Positions 11,810-23,536 of a DNA stretch of 64,000 bases are shown here, in pieces (position 1 is the first letter of the stretch; each line of letters starts with the position of its first letter). Below the pieces are notes generated by a model. That model was not told the origin of the DNA, did not search any database, and worked only from the letters and a program-made list of their open reading frames with translations. Source of the DNA: Puccinia triticina (lineage: Eukaryota > Basidiomycota > Pucciniomycetes > Pucciniales > Pucciniaceae); the NCBI RefSeq assembly GCF_026914185.1, contig NC_070565.1, forward strand, positions 3,658,001 to 3,722,000, in the 5' to 3' direction. Position numbers and translations under genes: made by a program.

Positions 11810-14800
11810 ATGACCGACACCATCTCCCACCCAACCCGAATCAGAATCATCTCCTCCGCAAACAACACCTCCACCACCAACCAGAACAGCAGCAACCCCC
11901 TCAAACGCAAACAGCCCCAGCAGCCAGCCGAACCCACCCCGCAAACACTGCCAGGCTCATCAAAGAAGGTACACTCTCACACTCACCCCCAAGCCCAAGC
12001 CCAACCAGCCACTGACCATCTCCACCCCTCCAGCTCACCCTCCGCCTCAGACCACCGCCCCCTCAGCAGCAGCAACTACCGCCCTCAGCCTCAGCCTCAT
12101 CCTCGCCCAACCCCATCTCATCCATCGCTGCCCCCACCCCCGACCAGATCAACCAAATCAGATCCCATGGACTCCAGCTGTGGTATCGGATCGTCAACTC
12201 AACCGATCCTGAGTATGCCAGATCCCAGCCATCAACCCCATCTGCCACCACGCTCACTCTGTGCTTCCTCCCTCTTCCTGCAGCGGCCGCCTGCGCTCGA
12301 TCGCCTTCATGGACCTGCCCTCGGCGGCCGACTATCCGGACTACTATCAGTTCATCAAACACCCCATCGCCCTCAACCTAATCAAATCCAAACTCGACTC
12401 CGAACGCGATCCATACCTCTCCCTGGACAAGCTGCTCGCCGATCTCAAACTAGTCTTCTCCAACGCCAAAAAATACAACGTCGAGCAGAGCGGAATCTAC
12501 AAGGATGCTCAAGCTCTTCTGGTCCGTGCCCTTCAGCTCACGTGCACACCCCTTTCTTCCACTGAGTGCTTTGCTCCTCCGCCCCCCAGAAAATCGTTCG
12601 CAAGGACCCCTTCCCGGCCGCCAAGGGTGCCAACCACCAAAATCAGCCCGAGACGGCCGAGCCCAAACAGAAAAAACTCAGGATCAAGCTTCGTCCATCC
12701 CAACCCACTCAGCAAATTCCACCCTCTGCCACCCACACAAACGGCACCCAACCGCTCGCACCAGACACTGTCGTCATCCCCCCGACTCCTGTTGACGGGG
12801 TATACCAAAATGGCATCCACCCAGCAGCACCCCCCGCACCAGGAGAAACACGTGTCCAGATATGCCCTCAGACACAGCATCCCGTCCCAACTCGGCCCCA
12901 GCTCCCAGCGACCGGACAACTTCCATCGATCTCTCCACAGGAAATAGAACGGATCCAATCCGAGGTCAGGGCGGAGACCGAGGCTCGTAGCAGGGCCCAG
13001 CAAGACGCCCAACAGAGAGAACTGAGAGCCCGGGAAGAGTCTCGCCAGCAGGAAGAAGCCCAGCTCCGGCAACAGGCCCAGACGCGTCAAATCGAGCTAC
13101 GTCAGCAAGCCGAAGCCCAGCAAGCTCACCCACGCACCCAGGCCCCATCCCTGACACGCGTCGAGTCGCAAGCCCAAGCCCAGCCCACCTCGTCCCAAAC
13201 CGAACCACCACTGCTAGCCCAGATCCCCATCATTCCCAAGCCTAGATCCCCCGCGCGACTCCAGGCTCAGTCCCAGCTCCAGAGCCCCTCTCGACGAGCC
13301 CAGACACCGACCATCGGCCAGTCCCTGCTGCCCGAACCAACCACCCCGAACACACGCGCCTCGCAAGTCCGGACGAGCCCCCGAGCGATCAACAGACCCA
13401 CCACCCCGACCCCTTCTCACCAACCTCCCCGCTCGCCCTCCCCCTCCAAGCCTAAAGTCAACCTCAACAAGCTGCGCCTGTGGATCAAGACCGTGCTCGA
13501 AAACCTCGAAGGGCTCACCGACCGTGCTGGGAGACAGTTGGTCGAAGAGTTCCGGACCCTCCCCGATAAGGCTCGCTGGAAAACGTACTACCAGATCATC
13601 CCTCAGCCGATCGCAATGGACAACATCAATGCGAGTCTTCTGTGCTCAGGTTCTTATGTCTACCCGGGATGGATTGACTAATCATGTATTCCTACACAAC
13701 AGATGCGAAACAATAGAACGGGCTACAAAGATTTCCAGTCCTTCAGAGACGACGTGTTCAGGATGTTCAAGAATGCGCAGCATTTTAACGAAGACGGGTC
13801 GATGGTATGGAACGACTCGAAAGTTCTGGAAGTAAGTTGTATTTTGGTATTAAATCGTTTGTTGACATAGTCAGTCTGACCCCATTTATGGTTGTGCCAC
13901 AGACTAAGTTTGTCGAATTGATCCATCACCCGCCGCAAGAGCTCGCCCCGATCGTCCTGCCCCATCTGCCGGACCCGAATGCCAAGAAAGACGCCCCGCC
14001 GAGTCCCTCCGGCTCGTTAAATGGTAAGTCGATCGGCCTGGATGATCAGTGAGGGATGGATGATTGATGACCTGTGAATATAGGCAAGCGCAAGTCTCCG
14101 GGGAAGGAGATGCCAGCGAGGCTGGTCGGGCCCTCGGCGACCCTTGCGGCGCCGATAGCGATTGCGGGACTGCGGCGCTCGTCGCGCTCGCCGTCGCGTC
14201 CGCCGTCGGCGCTCGGCTCTCCGCCGGTGACGCGCTCGTCACGCGCGGTGTCGCCGTTGCCGCGACGGGCGCCCTCGCCGCTGGGCCAGTCGAGGAAACC
14301 CGCCCCGCTTCACCCGGCCCACGCCGGCCTCCACGCGCCGCCCTCCCGGCCGCCCTCCCGGCCGCCCTCCCGGCTCGCCGCCGACATCTCTCCCGCCCTC
14401 ATCTCGATCTCCAACGGGGCCAGACCGGCCGACGCGGGCGCCGGCAAACCGGGGCCCAAGCCGCGCTCGATGCCCGTGATCCCGCTGAAAGCCCTCGACG
14501 GCCATCCGCCCAGTTGAGTCCCCCTCCCTCTCCTCTGTGCCACCCGTTCCTCCCCACTGAGACTTCTTTGTGGGGACAGTGATCAGCCGGTTCAGGATCA
14601 CCAGCCGGCCGAAGACGATGGAGACGTTGAAGATCAAGAACCGGCGGGTGTTCCAGCACGCCTTCCGGGTGCCGCGGGGGACGGAGAGTGTGGTGGTGGA
14701 GAGCGAGCTGAACCGGGCATGGCCGCTGACGCGCCAGCTGCGCTCGTCGGTAGGTCTGGTGAAGGTGAAGGTGGACCACGTGCGTGTGCGGGGGATGCCG

Positions 14801-15103
14801 GCTGGGCCCGGGCTGCTCCAGGCTGGTGGTGCAGGAGGCTCGTCGGCGAACGGCGCGGGCCAGCCGGAGAAGGACGCCGGCGTGCTGCTCACAGAGGTCA
14901 AGCTCGTCGACGGGCTTAACCTCGTCGAGCTCGCCGTCACCGGAAACCCCGACGCCCACAAACTCGACCCCGCCGTCCTCGCCCTCCCGCCCTCCTCAGC
15001 CGCCCCCTCCGCCGTCGGCATCCCGGGCGGCCCCGCGAACGGCTCGGCCCCCGCTTCCGTGGGCCTCGTGCGCGAATCATATCGGCTCTTCATCTACAGA
15101 TAA
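11810..15103 (+). CDS. RSC4: RSC4-like tandem-bromodomain subunit of the RSC/SWI-SNF chromatin remodeller, 939 aa
   Basis: Model: join(11810..11968,12034..12212,12284..12521,12590..13630,13703..13831,13903..14023,14084..14512,14580..15103), 2820 nt, all phases consistent. Bromodomain 1 (about residues 85-195) shows DLPSAADYPDYYQFIKHPI, NLIKSKL and FSNAKKYN. Bromodomain 2 (about 480-590) shows EEFRTLPD.., YYQIIPQPIAMDNI and MFKNAQHFNEDGS. Between them is a Gln/Pro/Arg-rich coiled region with QQ-A-R repeats. The C-terminal ~160 residues (SRFRITSRPKTMETLKIKN onward) fit the Rsc4 C-terminal domain, including L-V-E-L-A-V-T-G. The protein would sit in the nucleus and bind acetylated histone tails. 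The intron inside bromodomain 2 (13631-13702) has a GC donor. Exon 7 is unusually GC-rich with Pro/Ser/Arg repeats. The start is the first Met in frame with KRK. Confidence 0.88.
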
Positions 15104-16291
15104 ACCCCCGTCTCCGGGCGCTTGTCTGCCCCCGTCTGTCCCTCTCCCCTCCGCCCCCACACCGCCTCTTCTCCCCAAAACCACACCTATATATATACGT
15201 AACCAGAGAGAGAGATCCGGGCGCGGATCGGGCACACATCCACGTCGTGTATACATCCTGCCCTTTTTGTCTTGGTCTTGTCTTCTGCTTTGTGTCCGTT
15301 TTTTCTTTTTTTTTTTTTTCGCGCGCGGTAATCTATGTGTGCCTGTCTTCCTGTGCTTGTGTCGGCGGGGCCGGTGTCGTGCGCTTGCTCCGCGGGCTGT
15401 GATCGGGAGTAACCACCCATGTGTTTGGATGGCCTTTTGCACATCACTGTGGGATGGGGATCGGAGGGCTTTCTCACCTCTCTTATCGCAAGCGCCCCAA
15501 AGCTTTCCCGCCACGGGATTGTTGGGCCCATCCACTTGAAATCTCTCCTATGTCTTTCCTCCCGTCCATCGGAACTACACAGCACTGGTGATGCCAGGAA
15601 CAAAACAGCAGACTGGCCGGGGGCCTGGGCCGTGGGTTGTGTTGTAAGCCCAGTTGCTGGCTCACTAGACCGGTGCGTGTCTGTCGTGAGAATAAGAATT
15701 GTGACTCTGAACCACATCAGGTTCCAGCTATCAAGCTTTGCTGTCCTCTGTGCTGCAAGTGGGAGCTGTAGGGGAGGGCTCTGGAGTATGTGTTGGGCTC
15801 AAGACTTGAGTCTTGGGTGCTGGTCAGTTATATTGAGCCCTCTTGGGTTGATGTTTTGCTTTGGAAAAGAGTATCTTTGGAGCACATGCTTGCACATGTG
15901 TTTGTCCCAGGAGGGATGATGTGAGCTCTGGTGTTTGTGTGAGGTTTTCCCGTCGAGAAGTTCCTGTTGGTTTTGTAGATGTTCACAGGTGGGCTGTGAC
16001 TTGTCCGCCTATCAGCCATCCTTCAAAAGGCGGACGGACTTGCCCTTGATCTCCCGACCACCCCAAGAAACACCATCAACCACAAAAACCACTTCCCCCC
16101 CACAACCACCGATTTAAGCCTGTAACACTACCTACCCTGCTATCCCTCCTGCTGTACTTTATATACAACACAATTACCCCTCCCGCCACTCCCACTACTT
16201 TCCAATAAAAACGAAACCCCCAAAAAATTTATATCAAAGTATCTCTCCTCTTCCAACTCACTCAGTATCCGAAGAAAAAGCGATCTCCGCC
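15104..16291. other. 3' region of RSC4-like gene and promoter of NBR1-like gene
   Basis: A poly-T run at 15300-15320 and CT-rich sequence follow the RSC4 stop. The region before 16292 is CCA-rich, with a possible TATA-like TATATAC at about 16158. The open frames at 15419-15919 have no family features. Confidence 0.35.
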
Positions 16292-19200
16292 ATGTCGACC
16301 AACCCCAAAACCAGCTCCGAAAAACCACAGCCCAACACATTCGTCTTCAGGATCAACAAGACGAATTCGAAGAACAAGAAACCTAAGATCCATGGCAAGT
16401 TCCTCTATATGTGCTCTCCAACCAAGGCGAACTTCGAGGTCAGTAGCTGGTTCGCTCCCATCATCGGCTGGCTGGCCTGATCCCCCCGCCCCTTTATTCC
16501 TGCATCCCATCCAGAGCCTGATGCAGCGAGCCCAAGAGATCTATCCGGGCACCGGAGCCAACTACGTCCTTTCGATTGCCCTGCGCGAATCCAATCCCAT
16601 CAGCTTGTTCCCCTTCGACTCCTTCCGCAAGTTTGCCATCATCGTCGACGCCATCAGACTCAAACCCGGCGCCATCCCCCGCGACCGTCTCCAACGCATG
16701 ATCATCGACGTCTTTGTTGCCAGCAGAGCTTGCTCCCCCGACGATCCCCCTCCCGCAAACTCCACAAGCTCCAGATTCACCAAGGCGGAAGCTCAAGCGA
16801 TCAGAGAACGGGTCGCAGAGGTCCTCAAAGTTACCGATCCTAAGAGTGCTACTCCACTCGATCCTGACCTTGATCAGTATATGGAGTTGTTCAGAAATGC
16901 TTCACTCATCCCACCGGGTATGTCCTTGGAGGCTGCGTGCAAGTTGCCTCAGGGATCGTCATCAGCTGGACCATCAGACCACGCCAAGGAGTCTTCAATC
17001 GATCCTCCGCCCCTCCCGTCGAATACCACGTATGCGGATATGGTCAAGGCCGCTCCCGGATCTTCATCAGCTGGGCCATCAAGCCACGCCAAGGATCCCT
17101 CGATCGATTTCTCTGCTCCCACCTCCCAGACCGCCCCATCCGATTCCGCTGACATCCAGCCCTCCACTGAAGCCTCCAAAGGCCAAGCTGACCCCCCCTC
17201 TCAACCTCTGGCTGCCCAGCCAGAGCCAGGGTGCAAGGCTAATGCCCTCCCGAAGGCATTGGTTGAACAGCTCAACCACCCGACTGCCGTCGATCTGCAC
17301 TCGACCTTCGATCAGTCCAGCAACTGGTACGGAATCTTGTTCGAGGTCTTCCGGGACGATTCTCGCTTCGTCGTCTCACCTCAAACAACTCAGGCCGGCT
17401 TGTTGACGCTGCAGGTCTACTTCCTCCCAGCGGACGGCCGAGCCGAGCTTGTCTTCATGGCCCAAACCCATCCCGTCGACGCCGTCCTATCCGCTTACAA
17501 GAGGCAACAAGCGGACGACCAAATGAGGAGCTACTTATCGGACCATGCCCCTCATGTGACCATACCTACATTCCACGCCGTCAACGTTTGCGGTGCCAAA
17601 ATGTCGTTCTATATGGTCGAGTGCCAGTCTGGACGGATTCTTCCCCGACGCGAAAGCAACGATTCGGTGGATCATGTGCTGCCTGCCCATCACCTCATGA
17701 ACCTATGGACGTCGGAGCTGGGCACGCCGGCTGGCGAGGAGACCTTCTTTTCGTTGATCTCGGAGATCCGCTCCATGGTTAGCCGCCATGTGAAGACCGA
17801 GTCGTCGATCGGAAATCGCCCCGAGCCCCAGTCCACCACATACGACCATTTGTCATCCTTGGGAGCTTTGAACCGAACTATCCGCGGCACGTTTCCCTCG
17901 GGACGTTATCGCCTCACTCCGTTATGGCACAAGCGCGAATCGATCCATGGCGCAAGCTTTGCCACCCTCTGTCTGTTGGTTTCCGACGCCGAGAATGGGC
18001 CGGTGTTGATAGTCCAACACTCTCCTGACCTCGGCACCGCCGCATGCCGCTATAAATGCGACCAAATGGTCCGAGAGTCTTTCAACCTCATCGCGCCTGC
18101 TTGCAAGAACGCAAAGCTCCACGGCCTTAGCGTGTTGGATAGCCAGGCCAGGTTCTATCAACTCGACATTGCCACTCGCCTCATTACTCCCAAAACTTCT
18201 CCCGTCGACCTGGCTGATCGCGTGTTGCCTCGTGATTATCTGTCCGGCGCTTGGGACGCGAATGTTCAACAAGCTGGTGTCTTCGTGGAGCTTGAGAAGA
18301 TTGAGGCCGACTGCCGAGTGAAACCCTCTACCGGCCCATCCACACACCAAGCAAACAAGAAATCGACCGTCGCCGAGCCATCCTCCCAGGCCAAGATCTC
18401 TCCTGCCCCTCAGGTGCATGGCTCTCAACTGAGAGTGCTCGATGATTCCCAGCTGCAATTCATGTGTGATAGCTGCAATACATCCATCTCTGGCTTCCGA
18501 GCCAAGTGCGACCATAAAACCTGTCCCGACTTCGATCTCGTGAGCTCATGCATCTCTACTATACAATCTTCTCTATCGTCACTTCTTTTTCTGATGATCC
18601 TTCTTTCTTTTAGTGTGTTAAATGCTATGGTAAAAAGGACGATGTTCATCCAGGACACCCTTTCAGATTATTGATCCAACGCAAGAGCAAAGATCCTTTC
18701 TCAATCTCAAGCTTTGAGAAAGCATGGTCGCCGGCCTCACATAAATTAGCTATCTGTGAATCATGTTCGTCCGTCATCCCAGGCGTCGACAAAAGATCGC
18801 CCGCCTCCACTGGCCCTCCAGACCTCGTAAGTAGATCTTGACGTCTACATCATCTATCTCCGAGTTCGCTGATTTATTTATTTATTTCCCAAATACCCAG
18901 TGTCATGACTGCTCGGCCGGTCGAAAGGAGCCACCGGCGCCTAGGAAAACTGGTATGGAATTCCATACAACTGGTATGGAATTCCATAATGGCGCACGCG
19001 TGGTTGCATCACCGCCGCGTTTGTCCATCAAATGCGACAACTGTTTGGAAACGATTACTGGGTTCAGAGCCAAATGTTCTCATGCCGACTGTCCGGATTT
19101 CGATCTAGTGAGTCGGCCAATGTTCGTCAAGGTCAGCGGAGCATGTACTGACCTATCTGGCATACATTTTTTATCAGTGCTCGAACTGTTTTGCCGATTA

Positions 19201-21164
19201 CGATCGCCTCACTCTCCATCCATCCGACCATGCCTTCAACACCTTTCAAGTCAGGGCAGATGCGGCAGGCGCTGTCATCTCGTGCGACCCGCTCAGCACC
19301 CGGCCCCGCACTCTTGGCCCACGCGCTGCTTCTGAAGAGATCCACTATGCGGTCTCATGCCGCACGCTCAACGACCGCTCTGCTTCTGACAAGACTCACC
19401 ATGCGAGATGTGACTTGTGCACCCAACGCATATCTGGAATCCGATGGAAATGCATGGATTGTGTGGATTGGGATAGTGTCAGTATCTTGAATCCAGCTGT
19501 TAGATTGGGAGCCATTGACTGATTTGAATATGCGTCCTGAACAGTGTGAAGGGTGTCTAAAGAACGTCCCCGCGGTCCATCCCTTCCACAGACTCGTGCC
19601 CATCAATGACCCCAGCCAACTTATCCATTTGCCGGCTCAACACCTAACCAACCACCCCAACGTGTTCTGTGACGGATGCGACGAGCCGATCCGCGGGATC
19701 AGGTACAAGTGCTCTCACTCGAACTGTCCCGATTACGACCTCTGCAGTCGCTGCGAATCGTCCCCGATCCCGAAACACAATGTCGAGCACGTCATGCTCA
19801 AGATCCGTGACTCGCATACTTGGCGTGCTGGAGTCTTGCAGTCCAAAGCCGATCAGACTTATCATCGTCACCAGACTAATTTCGCGATCCCATCGGCCGC
19901 GAAGAACGTCGCTGGGTTGTCTAATCCTAAGCCGACCGCTGCTTCGAGTCGCGACTTGAGGCCCGCACCCACCGAAAAAACGGAAGCTATTTCACTCCAT
20001 GCGCGAGTATTGGTGCACGAAGATCCGGTCTCTCGTCCCCAGAGCTCTTTGGATAGTCACGAATTTGATCAAGTAATCCGTGCGCCAAAATTCCAGCCGC
20101 TTGTTACCCAACCATCGCCCTCGACCAGATCTCCTTCGATCAGCGCTGAAACCATTGGCAGCTTCCCGCTCAAGGCTGATGTGGAGGAGCCGGGCCTTGA
20201 ATCTAACTCCTCTCATGGTCCGAGTGTGGTCGTTGAAACCCCAGGCGAAGTTCTTGTCGACTCGGCTGCATCATCCTCTACCAACCCACTCGACAGTTCC
20301 CGCTCCGCCCCAGAGCTTCCCAAAGCCCACAATAAACTTGGCCTTCCTGGTGCATTTCCTGACGACAGCTACTCCGCGGATTGCCTCCCCGCTTCCTCCC
20401 AAGCGTCGCTGGACCAGGCTATGACCTCTTCTGGAGAGCCCAAAGCTCGATATGGGGCGAGCTTTGTGTCGGACTTGAACCTTCCTGACGGCACGTGCGT
20501 GTCGGCCGGGGCCCGGTTCACGAAGATCTGGATGGTCCGGAACACGGGCTTGGAGGCCTGGCCGGCCGGGACGCAGATCGTCTTCAACGGGGGCTTCCAC
20601 CATTCCTCACACGAGTCCTTCGCGGTCCCTTGTGCGCAATCGGACGAGACGGTGGAAGTGTCGGTGGAGACGATGGCGCCTGAGGACTCCGGCGGCTACA
20701 TGCAGGTCTGGCGCCTCGTGAGCCCCGCCGGGACCCGCTTCGGAGACCGGCTCTGGATCAATCTCCAGGCTATCTCCGAGGACCAGGTTAACATCGACGA
20801 CCCGAACTCCGAGTCCCTGTCCACCTCCGTCGGCTTCCTCCTCCCCAACCCCTCCGACCGTCCCTCACACGACTTCACCAGTCCTCACTCCGACCCCTCG
20901 AACCTTTCTCCTGGCCCCTCTGGCCCCGACCATGACCACCACCCGGGCGCTGCGGCAGACTCCCACCACCCTCGCCAGCCGCTCCCATCGCCCCGCTTCG
21001 ACACCCTCTCCACCGGCCAGCCCGGCTCTGCCCTCTCCTCCGAGCCGTCCGACTTCGACCACTTGTCCTACGAATTCACCTCCGACAACGGCGACAGTGA
21101 CGACGCCCCTGATGACTCGTTCGACTTCGAACTCGTCACCGACGACGACGACTCCGCCCACTAA
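16292..21164 (+). CDS. NBR1-like selective autophagy receptor: PB1-like N terminus, four ZZ fingers, FW domain, C-terminal AIM; 1503 aa
   Basis: Model: join(16292..16438,16515..18539,18614..18826,18901..19107,19178..19477,19545..21164), 4512 nt. The N terminus (about residues 16-95) looks PB1-like. Four ZZ zinc fingers follow: from about residue 698 (CDSC..CDHKTCPDFDLCVKC), 836 (CDNC..CSHADCPDFDLCSNC), 935 (CDLC..CMDCVDWDSCEGC) and 1004 (CDGC..CSHSNCPDYDLCSRC). A partial CESC/CHDC pair lies between the first two. Residues about 1266-1373 form the FW (NBR1 central, four-tryptophan) domain, with W in IWMVRNTG, EAWPAG, VWRL and LWINL. The last residues (DSFDFELV then acidic) form an Atg8-interacting motif F-E-L-V. 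No UBA domain is seen. The protein should link cargo to Atg8 on autophagosomes, as known for NBR1-type receptors. Introns fall at the same point in ZZ1, the partial module, ZZ2 and ZZ3. Confidence 0.87.
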
Positions 21165-21764
21165 ACCCGCTCTCGTGCGTGCCCCGCCTCCCACTGGCTC
21201 CTCTGACCCCCCCCCCCCCCTCCCACACCCGCTTCTGTCTCTTTCTTCTCGCCCGGTGGTGGCTCTGCTCTTGTTTCTTCTCGTCACTCCTTTCTCCTCT
21301 TATACACACGTGCACATGTACATCTAACACCTCTATACATACATACTTATTTCTTAGCCTCTCCACTCGTCGTCACTCGTTCATCTCGTTTTCTTTCCGG
21401 CTTGTGTTTGTTGCAAATCGCGTGGTTGATCAATACATGATGCGTGTTTGGCCATGTTGCCCTATTCTCTTGCCGGGGTTGAGGGTTGATGCCTGATGGT
21501 GAAAGAAATTGGACATGTAGGTATGCATCTTCAATGAAAAACGGTTACCATATGCGCTCCATGTAGTGTATTTGTTTCAGCGTTGGATCCACCTGGTGCA
21601 ATGTGGCAAGCAGGGAATGTAGCACTCAGGCTCTGCGCGGCAAGCCAATGGTCCAACCTGGTGATCTTGAGTTTCTCTGGTTGGTCCATGTTTGTGCATT
21701 GCACGGGAAATTCTGTTCCCAGAAAGGTCTCCTGCTGGTCATTGTCAAGAACCAGTCCTCCCAC
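21165..21764. other. 3' region of NBR1-like gene
   Basis: There is a C12 run at about 21208-21219, then pyrimidine-rich sequence. No gene is recognised. Confidence 0.4.
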
Positions 21765-22249
21765 CAACACTGGGTCGCTACGCTACGTACGCTAACCATA
21801 GCGGTTAGCGTAGCGTAGCGCAGCGCAAATGCGCTATTTTTTAGCGTAGCATTAGCGCAATTGCACGCATATGCGCTAACGCTACACGCACACGGTGCGC
21901 AGCTATTTTAGCTGATAGCGTAGCGTTAGCGCAGATGCGCGCAATTGCGCTAACGCTACACATGCAGGGCGCAAAAGAGCGTGCGCTACGCTGCGCTACA
22001 GCGCCTTTAGCGGGAAAAAAGGGCTTTTTTCCGCTAAAAGCGCTGTAGCGCAGCGCAGCGTAGCGTAGCGACTGTAGCGGCGCGCTAACGCTAACAAAGA
22101 ATTGGCGCGCTGTTAGCGCCGCTGAAAATTAGCGCAGCGTAGCGGCGCTAACAGCGCGCTAACGCTATGCAAAATAGATGGGCGCTTTTTGCCGCTACGC
22201 TAACGCGTAGCGCTGAAATAGCGTAGCGTAGCGTAGCGACCCAGTGTTG
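21765..22249. mobile_element. MITE-like element with TAGCG/CGCTA interior, TIRs and 7-bp TSD
   Basis: The left end is CAACACTGGGTCGCTACG. The right end is its exact reverse complement, with the match continuing into CGCTACG repeats. The direct repeat CTCCCAC is found at 21758-21764 and 22250-22256. The 485-bp interior is built almost wholly from CGCTA and TAGCG, with nested palindromes. No coding sequence is present. Confidence 0.85.
21991..22053. repeat. 63-nt near-perfect hairpin inside the TAGCG element
   Basis: CTGCGCTACAGCGC at 21991 pairs with GCGCTGTAGCGCAG ending at 22053. The stem continues through TTTAGCGG and AAAAAA against TTTTTT and CCGCTAAA to a loop of a few bases. As RNA or cruciform DNA it would be very stable. 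Confidence 0.8.
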
Positions 22250-23536
22250 CTCCCACCCTCCCGGAATTTCAGCCGTCTTTTTTTGCTTGCAAATGAGTGG
22301 GGCCAGACATCCCACAGGGAGTCAATAGACTTGGTCTTCTCCAGACAGAAAGAGGGCAGAAAGGATGGGGAAATGGCGGCCTGGTCTTGACTACATCACT
22401 ACATACTTGAAAAAGTTGCGCAAATGCGGCCTGGTGATGCGCACAAAGCTTAAGGCAGCAGATGGTGTTTAGTGCTGAACCTTTGTCAGCTGTTGTTCTT
22501 CAACAAGGCGTCAATGCACAGGGACTGTGCAAAGACACATTTTTATGCAGTTTGGTGGCCATATTCCTGGAGCATCTTGGATGTCAACTGACAGCAGTTG
22601 CACAACTTTTTCTTGTAGTGTAACTGCCTACAATGGGATCACTGAATACGGCATCAAAGCGGGGCTGCTATGCTTTTTTTTCTTAAGAAGAACAAAGTTC
22701 TGGTTTGGAAATGGTTCTTTGTCACTGCTGTTGCTGCAGTGTTAGCAGCCACTGGGCAGGTTTGCACTGTGTTATGATAAGTCATGCTGCAATTCAGCGC
22801 ACATTCAGTAGCAATAACCAGCACAAAAACGTGCTGTGATACAGGGTAGTGGGGTTTTTACAGCCTGTGTGTGTGGCCTTGGCACTACTAGCAACCATTG
22901 GGAAACCCATTGGATGTTAGGAAACTTATACTGCGCTACACTGTGGGAATAGGGAGGCCCAGGACGGGTGACATGGAACAGGAAGGCTGTCAAGCAGAAT
23001 ACAAACAGTGTGAAACTTCCACAGGCTTTTTAAGACCCTGCAACTCAATTGACTTGTCTGTTTGCCAATACAGTTGAGTATGGGCCTGGCTAGGTTTGGT
23101 GAACAGTCTTGGTTGCCCACTTTGGCCAAACTTGTCTGCATCAACATGTAAAATAGTGCTGCTTTCAGAAAGTTTTCCAAGCTGGGTTTTGGGGTTGGTC
23201 TGGTTTGCTTCAGTTCTTGTAAATGGCAAATATTGTGCTGTACTCTCTGTGTATACTGGATACATAACACAGCACTATGAAACCTGCTTGCTGTATCATA
23301 CAACCATTTCCAATGTTACCAAACCAGAAATGTGAAAGTCCTGATAAATCAGCTGCCAAGGTTGTTTCTTGTCTATATTCCATACAGCCAGCTGTTTCAA
23401 ACCTATACTTCATACATGTCTGACAGGTCAAACACAGCAACTCTTTTGAGATGGCAAAGGAATAAGAGAGCATCCTGAAATTGGAACTGCCAGCTCATAT
23501 GAACTATTAAGCCTTCCACTCATTCTAATTCAAAAG
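22250..23536. other. Intergenic, no gene recognised
   Basis: The open frames of 60-125 codons are on both strands and overlap without family features. Nothing else is supported. Confidence 0.4.

Noticed and set aside
12533..13090. Long minus-strand open frames across the RSC4 gene (also 14239-15093)
   Set aside because: They are shadows of GC-rich coding exons on the plus strand and have low-complexity Gly/Arg composition.
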